Positions 33,480-45,746 of a DNA stretch of 64,000 bases are shown here, piece after piece. The position numbers and the translations under genes are program-made. The notes below the pieces were generated by a model that did not search any database, was not told where the DNA came from, and worked only from the letters and a program-made list of their open reading frames with translations. The stretch comes from Rosa chinensis. Taxonomy: Eukaryota; Streptophyta; Magnoliopsida; Rosales; Rosaceae. Where the stretch lies: positions 81,071,824 to 81,135,823 of the forward strand of contig NC_037092.1 of NCBI RefSeq assembly GCF_002994745.2, written 5' to 3'. Within the stretch, counting starts at the first letter, position 1; each line of letters opens with the position of its first letter.

Positions 33480-35941
33480 GGGCAATGATATAGGGCCTCA
33501 ATGAGGCCTAAGATTTGTGGCCTCAATCTTAGGTATAAAAGTTGTTGCATTTTGTGGTATAAAAGTCAAGCCATGTCACCTATACACCTTACTAATTTGT
33601 CAAATCATGTCATGTCATTCTTGAATAAAAAGACTATCTTATCCTTTCAAAATCTAATGGCTCTAAATTATTTTAGCTTTCTTTTAGAAAAGATACATTA
33701 TTTTTTTTTCTTTTTTTATTATATATATATAATTCGTCTAAAAAAAATTATATTTATATATTTTTGTGAATATATATATATATATATATATTTATCTAGA
33801 ATTCGTCAAAATATATATATATATATATATGTTGTTGAATATATAACGGCTCTAAATTATTTTGACTTTCTTCAAAAAAAAAATATTGTTTGGTTTTTTT
33901 TCCTTTCTTTCTTTTTCATTATTTTGGATTTTTTTTTCATTATACATATTCAAAAAAAAGTATGGGTGTATATATATAATTCGTTAAAAAGAAAGTTATA
34001 TATATATGTATATATATATATATAATTCGCCCAAAAAATTTATATATTTTTGATGGAGAATGAATGTGGTGTGTATATATATTATATATATTAATATCGT
34101 AATTATAATCCATGAAATCTGGTAAATTAAAGTAATATTTAAATCTTTTAATAAATAAAATTAATGGAAGATTAGTTACCTTACATTAACAAGTTAATTT
34201 GAAAAGTCAAAAATTAAATTGGATTCACAAAAATGGAAAGAAAATGTATTTAAATCATAATTTTAACTCATAAAATCTGGTGATTGAAAACCTAGATATC
34301 TAAATTGATTGGGAAGTTGATATCTGAAAAGAAATTGCTTAATATGGAATACAATATATTGCACATGAGGAAATTAATTTTTGAAAGTATACTTGTTTTG
34401 TTGATCCCATAGTTTTCAATAGACAATAATGATTTTTAAATGTGAATGATAGCTTCTATTTTAGTGTAAATATGTCATTAGAAAAAAGTTTCCAGTGAAC
34501 TCTACTTGTTCATTATTAGCTACTTAGTACTTTTTTGTTCGTATAAGACATGTTAGTACTTAGCTGACTTTCAATTTCAATGTGAATGATATATGGCTTC
34601 AATTTTAGTGTGAATATGTTATTAGGGAAAGATTCCCCGTTGAACTTTACTATTGGCTACTTAGTACTTACTTGTTCGTGCAAGATACACTAGCTTATTT
34701 TAAGTTTCAATGGATGATGGCTTCTATTTTAGTGTGAATATGCCATTCGGGAAAGGTCTCTAGTAAACTTTACTGGCTAATTATTAGCTATTTAGTACTT
34801 ATTGTTCGTGTAAGACATGCTAGCTAACTTTAAATTTCAGTGTGGATGATGACTTCTATTTTAGTGTAATTATGTCATTAGGAAAAGGTCCCCAGTGAAC
34901 TTTACTAGCTCATTATTGGCTACTTAGTACTTATTTGTTACTGTAATACAATGTGGATGATGACTTCTGTTTTAGTGTAATTATGCTATTAGAAAAAGAT
35001 CCTCAATAAACTTTACTAGCTCATCATTGATTACTTAATACTTACTTGTTCATGCAAGACATGTTAGCTCTTTCAGTTTCAGTAGATGATAGCTTCTATT
35101 TAAGTGTGAACATGCCATTAGGTAGAGGTCTTCAGTGAACTCTACTAGCTCATCATTTGCTACTTAGTACTTAGTACTTATTTGTTACTGTAAGACATGT
35201 TAGCTGATTTTAAATTTCAGTATGGATGATGATTTCTATTTCAGTGTGAATATGCCATTAGGGAAAAGTCCCTAATAAACTTTACTGGCTCATTATTAGC
35301 TACTTATTACTTATTTGTTCGTGTAAGACATGTTAGTTGACTTTAATGTTAATGTGGACGATGACTTCTATTTTACACATTCCTTAATTGCACTTTTTCT
35401 TTGATTATTGCTGTGTTATACACCTATTGTTCATTGAATTTCTACATAGTATTAATAACATTATAATTGTTTTTTCATGTAAAAATAAACGAACAGTTGT
35501 ATTAATGAAGTCTCACTTGACCTTTAAGGAACACTTCCTAATGTTGCGTTTGGATGAGACAATATTAAATTATTGAGAAATTTTGAAATGATGGAATCTA
35601 GAATCTTATCAATTCAATTTATTAATGATATTTTCTTACCTCTTCAATTACCAGATTTCATAGGTTTTAATTATGATTTCAATACATTTTCTTTCCATTT
35701 TTGTGGATCCAATTTAATTTTTGACTTTTCTAATTAACTTGTTAGTTTAAGGTAAACTAATCTTCCATTAATTTTATTAAATTCATTTATTAAAAGAGTT
35801 GAATATTACTTCAATTTACCAAATTTGATGGGTTATAATTAAGATATTAATATGTTTTCTTTCCATTTTTGTGGAATCAATTTTAAATTTGACTTTTTTT
35901 TTAATCAATTTTTATTTTATTTTGTGGGTTAGAATTATGAC

Positions 35942-35982
<41 letters not shown>

Positions 35983-36283
35983 CACACAAACACATATTTG
36001 TATATAATTTTTTTTTTGACGAATTATATATATATATATAATTATATATATAACGAAAAAAAGAAAAAGAAAAAGAAAAAGAAACTAAAATAATATATTT
36101 TATTTTTAGATGAAAACCAAAATAATTTAGAGCCATTAGATTTTGGAAGGATAAGATAGTCTTTTTACTCAAGAATTACATGGTATGATTTGGCAAATAG
36201 GTGATGTGTGTAGGTGACATGACATGACACCTAAGATTGAGACCACAAATCTTAGGCCTCATTGAGGCCACAAATCATTTTCC
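33480..36283. mobile_element. Foldback (long-TIR) MULE with tandem-repeat core
   Basis: Perfect 9-bp target duplication AAAAGTTAA (33471-33479 and 36284-36292). The arms are inverted copies for about 200 bp with high similarity (33480-33680 and 36090-36283; both contain CCTCAATGAGGCCTAAGATT and AATCTAATGGCTCTAAATTA). They continue with diverged, AT-rich matches inwards to about 34290 and 35600. The middle is a tandem array. There is no coding sequence; the 174-codon ORF at 33501-34025 is a translation of TA repeats. Confidence 0.92.
34380..35375. repeat. Tandem repeat core of the foldback MULE
   Basis: About eight imperfect units of 110-145 bp. Each has GATGACTTCTATTTTAGTGT, AATATGCCATTAGG, AAAGGTCCC, GTGAACTTTACTAGCTCATT, and TTAGTACTTATTTGTTCGTG followed by AAGACATGTTAGC. 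Unit starts are near 34451, 34592, 34709, 34852, 34963, 35093, 35232 and 35367. Confidence 0.88.
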
Positions 36284-36337
36284 AAAAGTTAATAATTAGA
36301 TAAGAACAATTCATCGAGAAGGTGCGGTCACTGCAGT

Positions 36338-36766
36338 GTGTGTATATAACTTTTCTCTATTAAGAAAGTCCTTAGATATTAATATATAAGAATTTTCTTG
36401 ATATTTACTTTTCGATCGCATATCCACATCTCAACTGTTTAGTTTTTAGGTCTTAATGTATAGATCATTTCTGAAAATTTTCAACCAAATTGATCATTAT
36501 GAAGGTATCGAACTAGATTAAATCAATGAACAAACCGAATCTGGCCAACCTGAACAATTTGTGTTCATAATTGTAAATCGCAGTTTTGAATGCCTTAATG
36601 ATTATCAATTTGGCTGAAAATTTGCAGAGATGATCTACTTATATATACTTTAAAACTAAATGGTCGAGATATGAATATGCGATCGAAAAGTATGTATATC
36701 AAGAAAATCCTTATATATTAATATGTAAGAATCTCCTTAGCATAGAAGGACTGTACACACACACAC
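36338..36766. mobile_element. Hairpin MITE, copy 1
   Basis: The two halves are inverted copies sharing ATATTAATATATAAG, TTTTCTTGATAT, CTTTTCGATCGCATAT and CTAAATGGTCGAGAT/ATCTCAACTGTTTAG. About 430 bp. The core is homologous to the hairpin at 63510-63950, so both belong to one family. Confidence 0.75.
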
Positions 36767-36891
36767 ACATATATATTTATGCATCAGTACATTAAAGCAT
36801 ACTCTAGATAAACAACGTTTTATCATTATATACCAGTTTTATGCAGTTATGTTGCAAACTTGCTCGAAACCAGACCTGAATTAGTCTAAAC

Positions 36892-37514
36892 TAGGGCTGC
36901 CACTTGGTTTGGTAATTACCAAACCGACCGAATACCAACCAATGTTTTAGGTTTGGTAAACCGACTTTTTGGTAATCGAGACCGATAAAACCAAAATCGA
37001 AAATTACCGAAAAAGTTGGTTTGGTTTTGGTAAATACCGAATCTACCGATTATCTAAGTATTAGATTTATATACTATAATTTTCAATACACATACATATA
37101 TATTAAGAAATAAACATAAAAACTTTTATAATAGTATGAACATTACTACATATACTACATTAAGAGTACATGTATTTTAAGTAATTAGTCAAAGATGGTT
37201 AAATAACCTAGTTTTATTGAAAATTGCTAGAACTTGATGTCATATATACAAAAGAAAGCTATAATTAGTAGATGAATACAACGTTTATGACTATAAAATT
37301 CAAAAACCTAGTTTTGTTTATTCTAATTTATATTATAAAGAATTAATTATTCTAAAGTTGGTAATACCGAAAACCGAAATACCAAATTTGGTAGATATAA
37401 TTAAAAACAGAAAATTTTGGTTGGTAATTGATAACTCAGTTTTGAAACCGAAAGTTTTAGTTTTGAAGTTGGTAATACCTATAATCGATTCTAACCGACC
37501 GAGTGATAGCCCTA
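36892..37514. mobile_element. hAT-type MITE
   Basis: Ends TAGGGCTGCCACTTGG and, inverted, TAGGGCTATCACTCGG. The 8-bp flanks GTCTAAAC (36884-36891) and GACTAAAC (37515-37522) match 7 of 8. The interior is rich in the words ACCGAAA, GGTAAT and ACCGACCG, so the left and right halves pair. 623 bp, no gene. Confidence 0.85.
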
Positions 37515-37584
37515 GACTAAACACTACATGGAGTCAATCTACTAGTATATGAAGTCAGTTTACTCACTAACACATTCTGCCATT

Positions 37585-37746
37585 CTGGACAAAGCCACTT
37601 ACATACTGTTCATGAAAGCATAGTGCGTTGCAGTCGGATACAAAGAAATGAAGAATAGTAAACATACTCTAGACAAACCCACTTACATACTGTTCATGAA
37701 AGGACAGTGCGTTGCAGTTGGATACAAAGAAATGAAGAATAGTAAA
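37585..37746. repeat. 84-bp tandem duplication
   Basis: CT-GACAAA-CCACTTACATACTG...GAAGAATAGTAAA is present twice, 37585-37662 and 37669-37746, with few differences. It lies in the upstream segment of HIPP copy 2. Confidence 0.85.
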
Positions 37747-38618
37747 ACTTCAAATTTCACGTGTGAAAGCTTCATAGTCATCATGAGAAATTTCTTCAAA
37801 GCGAGTCAGCCGTACTACTAATTAATCGCTACATAATTATTGAAAGAAAAAGAATTAATTAAAGTCCATCGATCACATCTTTAGTCTTCGTAAGGCCAAC
37901 TATTTTCTTCATGTTGGACGGGTAAAAATTAGTTAAAGAACGCAAATTAATTAGTCTTCTAGTAATGCTGATGTACGTGTATTAATATATATGTTCGTCA
38001 TATATATTTATATATAATAGCAAGTCAATTGGTGAAAGACATGGATGTTCTACCTAGCAAATGTCATATCAAGGATTCAACAAGCAAGAAATTTCTCGAT
38101 GGATCAGTGGTCGTTTTGTATGCAATATTATAACGAAAGAAGCTTCAATCGAGCAAATAAAATAATTTCTGTGGAACAAGAAATATTAGTTATTATCAGT
38201 GAGAAGTAGACGTTTACGTCTGCAGCTTAAACAAGTGGATTGCGGTGATCGACATATTACGAACAGTCATAGTCTCTTATCTGATCCACGATAAAAATAT
38301 CGTGCTTGAGAGAGAGAGAGCTGACCAAGCTATTCACCGTATTGGAAGCTGCAGAACATACCCTGCTGTTTATATCACCATATATACTTTACTGTTCATC
38401 ACAGCTTGCTCCCTTACTCTGTGCCTTACGTTGTACATAGGTGTGATAGAGTAAAATTTAAGTGAAGTAGGATTATGGTTTGTTCTATATATAAATCAAG
38501 GGTAAGTTGTTGAGGGTCTTTAGGGATCGTGTTTGAACACTCGATCTTCTTTATATGGATTAGCTTGTTATCTGTTTCTTCAAGGAAGTAATATCATAAA
38601 ATCTTCTACAAGTATTTG
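37747..38618. other. Far-upstream part of the HIPP copy 2 unit, then spacer
   Basis: 37747-38080 is homologous to 18470-18840 upstream of HIPP copy 1. 38081-38618 has no gene that I recognise; the 69-codon frame at 38245-38454 is not supported by anything else. Confidence 0.5.
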
Positions 38619-38984
38619 CACTACCACAAAATTGGCCTAACACCACCATTGAGAATGGTGTGTGTTGATCCTATAGACATCAATGATTGGTGTGGGGATA
38701 ACAATAGACACGGACTTTGCCACTATTACTTGATGATTTCTGTTGCTGCCGTGACACATACCCAAGAAACCACCAACACTTTTTTGGTGACTGAAAACTG
38801 TGGGTCTCATCACCACCAGCAATTTCATTCATTTTATTGGTGACTTCATTTTTGCATTATTTTAATATAAAATATGTGGCTCCATCTTAATAGTGGTGAC
38901 TACCAATATTATAAATTAAAAAAAATATATATTACAATATCAATAATTTTTATCAAACCAGATAATTTTATCAAACCACATAAT

Positions 38985-39083
38985 GAGAAAATAAAATTCT
39001 TGGCAGCCTTAAACCATGGCATGATACCAATGATCTCCTGATTCTCCTCTTCGCCAAAATTTAGACAAGCCAAGACTGTTACA
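38985..39083 (-). pseudogene. Unidentified captured exon, 3' part (split by CACTA 1)
   Basis: Minus strand: TVLACLNFGEEENQEIIGI then MPWFKAAKNF. Its upstream part lies beyond CACTA 1 at 46346-46395 (ISYYGY after an AG acceptor), and removing CACTA 1 with one TSD copy restores a continuous exon. A further upstream exon is at 46509-46602. Clearly protein-like, but I cannot name the family. Confidence 0.55.
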
Positions 39084-39168
39084 CACTACTAAAAACAATT
39101 GCAATTGCTTCGAAAATTTGCGACGGAAAACTTTTCCGTCGCGAAAAGTCAGCTTTTGCGACGGCATG

Positions 39169-41910
39169 TGACAGGACCCGCCCCGGATTTCACCCTGAAA
39201 TCCGAAGAGGCCCTGCGGGGCCCACTTTAGAAGAAATTCTACCAAAAATTTGACAGAACTTCCCCTAAAAATGGACAACCCAAAACCTGTAGAAAAACAT
39301 CCACACTTCTAAATCATCCATTCTTATTCTCCTGGAGCCACCCTGCTCTCTATATCACAACATCTCACATCTCTCATTTCATAAACAATTCTGAATTTAA
39401 GAATATTAATCTCATAGGTTATCAGAACAATCTAATGTACAGGCGTACAAGAGAATAGAAAACAAGATAAATGACCGATGCTTTTATAATGCGGAAGCTA
39501 TGACAGCTATGCCTCAACCCCACGTACGCTCGACCTCAAGCTAAACTGGCCTGCAAACTGGGCATTTAAAACCGAAGGGCCCAGGGGAAAACATTTAAAA
39601 TCCGTTAGAGTGAGTGGACGAAAAATAAGTACTTTCAAATGTATAAGTAAAACTTAATGCTTTTCCAAGTTATTCTCTAAAATCTCTCATGCAGTAACAA
39701 TCTTGAAAACACTCTTAATCATCCTCAATCTCAATCACGTAACAAGAATATCTTGAATTCTTGAAACCTTTTAAAATCTCATCCTCAATCCTTATAAAAA
39801 CATCCTTTTAATGAGGCTCGTTTGATGACTAGAAAAGACTGCTGTCTAGTCATCTCATACCATCTAAGAGGGACTGCCACCCAGATGACGCATCGGAAGG
39901 GACTGCCAACCGGAATAGGAGGCGGTGGATAGAAGGGACTGCCAACTAGCCACAAGTAGTAGACGGGACTGCCGACTAACCACAGGTAGTAGACGGGACT
40001 GCCGACTAACTACCTCATGTCATCTGGAAGGGACTGCCAACCAGGTGACGCATCGGATGTGACTGCCAACCGGGCTGTAGTCTGGAAGGGACTGCCAACC
40101 GGACTATTACCTAGAAGGGACTGCCAACTAGGTAAGATACGCATGCGCCAAAACTGGCCTCCTTAATAAACTGAATAGCCTCCTCAAGAAACTGAAAATA
40201 ACCTCAAAATCTCAATAAATCCTCGAAAGCATAAAATCAAATACTCTGTAAATCAATAAATGCTTTCGGAAAGAAAACTCAATCTAACTTCAAAGCTGAT
40301 AAGTACGGAGCTCAAAGCTCAATAAATCTCGATAAATCAATCATGCTCAAATATTCGATGAAACATTCGTACTCGTGAATCCTCATAAAAACCGATATTC
40401 GAAATCCAAAATTCTCATAATATTTTCTGAATCAGTCACTTCCCGAAAATCATTCCTCAACTCAATAACTCATGAATGACTATCTCAAAAATCTACTAAA
40501 AGCCCTCGGGAAGGAATTTCAATACTAATCTCGTAATTCATAAATAAATCTCGATAAACTAAATCTCATAAAACCATAAAACTCAATAATTCAAATTATA
40601 AATTAAATCTCAATCGGAAAATGCTAATATACTGCATGCACAATTAATTTAAAATAAATGTCCACTCACAGTACTATTTAGGCGACCATGCATACGAGTT
40701 CCTTCGTCGAGCAATAGCTCGGTACGTTGCCCTGTACACAATTATTTGTACATAAATAATTACCGGACGGAAAATAATTTTACGATAATCAATAATTAAG
40801 TCTCAAAACCCAAAACCTCAACTTCTCCAATTCTCTTCCACATCCAACCAAACTTCACCAACACTGCCCACTCGTCGATTTCAGACTATATAACAATTAT
40901 GGAGGAAATCTGACAACCGGATTCACGATTAACATTAATCGAAATCCAAATCTTTAGAAATTTATAACCGATTCAAAACTCCACCAATCCTCACCAAACT
41001 TCATATATAAGCTCTAAGATAATTATAGAATTCCACTAGCCAGAAATTGAAATTAAAAAGCTACCCTGGCCGCCGCTACCGCCGCCCACAGTGGTGGCGC
41101 CGCCGCCGCTGTCACCAACTCTAATGGCCACTAAAATTTGGCAGTAGCACCTTCTCAACACACACATTAATTCTTTCAACTACAACAAAGCCAAAAAATG
41201 GCTAGAACTACCTCAACAATTAAGGTGAAGATTATACCCGAAACGTGAACAGTGTCAAGAATTTCAAACCTTTGATTCGTCGTTTTTTCCTTCGATTCGT
41301 GGAACAAGGCTTGGAGGAATATCATCCCCGTCTCGAGGCGCATCGATCAAGCTCAAAAATGCCGCCGGAGATGGCCGGAATTTGGAAAAGTTTCCAGAAA
41401 ACCCGAGCTGCTACAGTGAACTTGTTGGCTTCGATTCGTCGTCTATGGTGAATGATAGGGTGCAAGGCATATATATATAGAAACCTTGTTTCAAGACGAA
41501 GAGATGGACACCAATTTCATGGCCATAGGTGGCCGGACGAGGTGGTAGCGACGCCGGAAAGTTACGTCGGCGAGAGGAAGAAAACTGGAAATTTTCGGGG
41601 CTTTCCCGAAATGGAAAGTCCATATTTCTATTTATAGACATGAATTCCACAAAATTACAAAACTGCCACTAACTTAAAACCCTTATAACTTCTTCGTTAC
41701 TACTCCGATTTTTACGTACCACATATGCACGCGCTCGGTTTAATGTCCTCTACAACTTTCATGAAGGAAATTTTCTCAAATTTTGACCCGAACAAAAAGT
41801 CAACTTTTAGGGCTCCCTAAAAGCATTGAAACGACAGTAAAAGTGAAAGTAAAAGTTGTTTACCGTCCAAATGACTAGTAAACCGGTGAATTCGGGTTCG
41901 GGACGTCACA
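39169..41910. mobile_element. Large solo LTR (Ty3/gypsy-like)
   Basis: 2,742 bp from TGACAGGACCCGCCCCGG to GGGTTCGGGACGTCACA, with the 5-bp target duplication GCATG (39164-39168 and 41911-41915). TG...CA ends, a 5-bp duplication, and no second LTR, gag or pol fit a solo LTR left after recombination. The length and the GACCCGCCCCGG start suggest a Ty3/gypsy family, which is my inference. The ORFs at 41245-41650 have no recognisable domain. Confidence 0.82.
39866..40135. repeat. GGGACTGCC minisatellite inside the solo LTR
   Basis: About nine copies of a 28-32-bp unit with core GGGACTGCCAAC followed by CGG or TAG variants and a spacer such as ATGACGCATC. Confidence 0.88.
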
Positions 41911-42235
41911 GCATGTGCTACAGCTATGTTACCGTCACATCTTGGAGAATTTTTGCGACGGAGGTAACCTTACCGTCACATAATTATACATCTATTACGA
42001 CGGTATAGTCACGCCGTCGCTTGTATAATTAAAATAAATAAATAAAAAAACAAGACAATTCAATTAATCCTTCATTCCTTCAGATTAGATCTAGACCAAA
42101 ACTGATTTTCTTTCATGCCACTTCCTCCTCTCTCTCTCACGCTTTATTCACCGAGCTCAAAACCCTAACCTAGCGATCCCCGACCTCCATTGAAGCGAGA
42201 GATTTGGTGAGAAGGGGAGGAGATCGAGCTTCATT

Positions 42236-42410
42236 GATGACATGGTCGAGGAGGACGACGACGATGATGAATACGGCCCCTATCGTGGCAGTAGCGGCGG
42301 GAGTTGTAAGCGGAGCAAGAAGAGGCCTTCTGGTGGATTTTTTTGATTTCGCAGCGGTGGTCAATTCAGATGAGGAGGATGAGGAGGAAGATACTGTACA
42401 TTATCAATAA
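42236..42410 (+). pseudogene. Acidic exon-like ORF in CACTA 1, unidentified
   Basis: The frame starting ATGGTCGAGGAGGACGAC reads MVEEDDDDDEYGPYRGSSGG then SCKRSKKRPSGG. It is preceded by a pyrimidine-rich leader with CTCTCTCTCTC (42130-42140) like a plant 5' UTR. It may be the first exon of the captured composite transcript. Family not recognised. Confidence 0.35.
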
Positions 42411-42542
42411 GCTCCTTTCCTTTTTCTCCTTCTTTGTAAATTTAACTCCAAATTGCTTTTAACCCAAAAAAAAAAATTTCACCTCCATGAAAATCCCCAA
42501 ATCCAATTTTGATCTTTTTGATCGGTTTTGGTGTTGTTGTAG

Positions 42543-42582
42543 GTACCAATATTCAGATGAACGAAGAGGTTGCGATTAAGCT
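42543..42582 (+). pseudogene. Captured casein kinase I exon
   Basis: A single small exon between a TTGTAG acceptor and a GTGAGT donor reads GTNIQMNEEVAIKL. Plant CK1 kinases have GTN-x-x-T-x-EEVAIKLE at the glycine-loop/VAIK lysine position of the ATP-binding lobe. Only this piece is present; the rest of the kinase is absent. Confidence 0.75.
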
Positions 42583-44522
42583 GGTGAGTGTAGCAATTGA
42601 GCTCCTGATGTTGACTTTTGTTTTGATGCTCATTTGGTCCTGTTTGATGCCAATTTGGATGCCAATTTTCAGAACGTTCTGAAAATTTGGGAGAATATGG
42701 TTTATGAGTTTATGGTGTGCTTCGTAGACATGCTTCAGCTTTCAGTTTATTAGTAATGCCATAGGTTTGGGGAACCAATAGTTCTTAAATCAATGGAATT
42801 TGTGGTTGATTGCATTAGTGGTATAAACTTGCTTTGTCATGTACTTTTCCTGTTTTGGTTTGTAATGAACCGTAATTGTCTTCAATCTCTGACTTTTAGG
42901 TTAATAAGAAGAATCAGTACCACTGGAGAAAGAGGGCCAAATCCTCTAATTTCCTTGTTTTTTGCTGAGTCCTATCTAATGAATTTGGTTGACCAGGTTT
43001 CCAATTTTTAGGAAAATGTGAAGACAAAACATTCTCAGTTGCAAATTCCATAGGCTTTTTAATTATAGTGGGTGGCTGCACTCCTCCAGCTTGTGAAATT
43101 TTAATTACAATTCACAATAAGAAATAAAAAAGAGCTAATTGGGTTAGGATGTTTGCAAGAGACCTATAGTGGTACAAAAAAATTGAGTATGCGTGCGTGG
43201 GCTTTAGGTGATCCTTTGCCACTAGGGTTTTGACAAAGTGGATGAAAGTGCTCATAGTTGGCTAATATAGATTGCTAGTTAAGGTGAAGCTGTGTGCTTT
43301 CCTAGTCTGGATAGAAACAAATGGGTTTTTATAGGACATGATGATTGTGATGGAAATGAACTCGATTGAATTGACAACCATGAACTTGCCGTGCACCTTA
43401 AGACTTAAGTTGATGACTTGTGGAGACTTATGAGTTCCAAGTCTTGTTGACTTTGTCGTTAGCGGGTTCGGGACCCATAATTCATGGTCTTTGTAAGAAA
43501 GGAAACATAAAACCATAGAAAAAGACTACGAAAGAAAATGGACAAACTCTTGCATTTTCAGGAAGCAAATAGGTCCAGATCTCATTAGATTTGGTAGTAA
43601 TTTGGATGTAGTGTAGGTTACAGTAGATGAGTTATCTGGGAGGGTTGGCTCTCGCATTCTTCGCTTTGGGCCCCCTTTTATGCTATTGTAATTTGTTTCC
43701 AATTCTTTTTATTTATTCTGTTTTTAGGCACAGCTTTGTACTAGAAATCAAAGTTTGATATGTAGTCTGTACGTATTTGTTCTATCCAGACTAGAAAAAA
43801 CTTTGCTTTGAATATGACACCGAACCATATTACCAAGCTCTAGATGTTAAAGTCAAGGTATGCAGCTTTACATTTTTCATTTTTGTGATTGCAAGTGATA
43901 TCACAAAGACAAAACCCAATTCAAGTTTGTTGTCAAGTGACTTTGACTACAAACTTGAATTGGGTTTTGCAAATTGTGATGAAACTTGAATTGGGTTTGC
44001 TTGTCTTGGTGCTGTTTTTAATAAAGAATTGGATGGTCTAGTTTTTGTAACTTACTGCTTTTGTAGTCTGGTTTTGGATTCAGGAATGTGAGGTCTTAAG
44101 TCTTAATAGAATATCCGGCATTGACAGTTAAGGTTTATCCCAAGCATGCTTAAATCACATTTCTTTTCTTTCTGCTGTTTCTGGTGACTGGATTGATGGG
44201 GTTTTGTTCTTTATTGATGATACCATAGTAATGCAAACCGATGATAATTCTACTACAGATCGATGTGGTATGTGGGAACAGCTTGATTGAGTAATGTCCT
44301 CTGAGATTGGCTAAGTGTACAAAGATGACTTTGCTTTTTGTCTTATTGTATGTCTGTTCAGAAATTAACTTAATAGAGGTTTATCTTTTCTTAATGATAA
44401 TTCCTGTTTAAAGTTTACTCAATCCAAAAGGTAAGATCTTAAGAGTTTGAGTCAGAATGGTATGAAAGTTTCTGTTTCTTATAGTGACATTAGCATGACT
44501 TTACGTTTCTGATCTTGGTTAG

Positions 44523-45208
44523 AATTTACAGATGCAATCCATCCTGCTGATGTTGGACTTAAAGAGGAAAATCCAGATGATGATCGATGGCTTGGTTTTT
44601 TCAGAGACAGTCTAAATAGAGTTTCTCGATGGACTCAACCAATAACATACTTCAATTTATATGAAGGTGATAGTTTTACGGTAAGCATTTAGCAGAAAGG
44701 ACATATATTTTTACTTCAATACCATCACCTTACTGCCAAATAGAAATGCTAACTTTTTCTTTTTCTTCTTCCCAACTCGTTCTTATGGATTTTATATTGT
44801 GAAACTTTGAAGCAATCATTGGTAACTGTGTTCTTACCACCTTGACTGTGTATATGTGCATGTAAAATAAATCGAGTTTCTCTTAATGAACTTTTGATAT
44901 TATGTAGATTATATTTTGTGTACTTCTCCATGATATGATTCTTGGAATCATCATTCATCTGAGTTGCCACTTAACAATTTATTAGGATTCTTGTTGTGTT
45001 AAAAGCTCTCTTATATTATTACTGAATGATTAGGTAAATTGTTTTATGCAGATGTGTATATTCTGTTTTCCTACTTCCTCAGTCATTCCACTTCATGATC
45101 ACCCTGGCATGACTGTTTTTAGCAAAGTTCTGTATGGTTCTTTGCATGTGAGAGCTTACGATTGGGTGGAGCCTTCCCACGAAAGCAAGGGATCAAATTA
45201 CTTTCCAG
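44523..45208 (+). pseudogene. Captured plant cysteine oxidase exons
   Basis: Two adjacent exons with good splice sites: 44523-44680 and 45052-45208. They read DAIHPADVGLKEENPDDDRW, TQPITYFNLYEGDSFT, then [44 protein letters not shown]. This matches plant cysteine oxidase / cysteamine dioxygenase-type thiol oxidases, which oxidise N-terminal Cys in the oxygen-sensing N-degron pathway. HDHPGM supplies two iron-ligand His residues. The later exon with the third His and the C-terminal cupin strands is absent, replaced by isocitrate dehydrogenase exons, so the piece should be inactive. No stops in these exons. Confidence 0.85.
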
Positions 45209-45462
45209 GTCTGCTTTCTCATTGAAATTTCAGCTTTTGCATGGTTTACGCTTCTTAACAAATAACTATTTTCATATTGCTCTTAGTTCCTAAACACAAT
45301 GTTCTCATGATCTGAGGTCAAATTATGTGGTAAATGATGGTGTGCTCTCCAATGCAGTAAGATTGGCACACTTGCAGACTTAATACACATTGTACTTACA
45401 TGGGTTGAAGAGATTTTACATTCCTCTTTCTCATACTATGAGTCTTTTGGTATGTGTTACAG

Positions 45463-45746
45463 GAGATGAGATGACTCGAATTTTCTGGAAATCAATCAAG
45501 GATAAGGTGTGTTGATCTAACTCTTATTTCTCCATCAATATGTGTGTGTTATAATATATTCTTTTTTCCAGTTTAGATTTTCTGGTCAAGATTTTGATTA
45601 CTCATGCTTTCTCTTCTCATCGTGTTACATCTGCAGCTTATTCTCCCCTTTTTGGATTTGGACATTAAGTACTTTGACCTTGGTCTTCCTCACCGTGATA
45701 CCACTGATGATAAAGTTACCGTTGAAAGTGCAGAGGCCACTCTTAA
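45463..45746 (+). pseudogene. Captured NADP-isocitrate dehydrogenase exons
   Basis: Exons 45463-45506 (GDEMTRIFWKSIKDK) and 45637-45746 (LILPFLDLDIKYFDLGLPHR then DTTDDKVTVESAEATLK) correspond to consecutive N-terminal exons of plant cytosolic-type NADP-ICDH. Both are intact and spliceable, directly downstream of the cysteine oxidase exons and in the same orientation. The substrate- and NADP-binding remainder is missing. Confidence 0.88.

Noticed and set aside
33501..34025. 174-codon ORF rich in Ile, Tyr, Phe and Lys
   Set aside because: It translates TA and A/T tracts within the foldback element arm; no protein-like signal.
34380..35375. CRISPR-like regularly spaced repeats
   Set aside because: Units are long, imperfect and contiguous in a plant transposon, without unique spacers.
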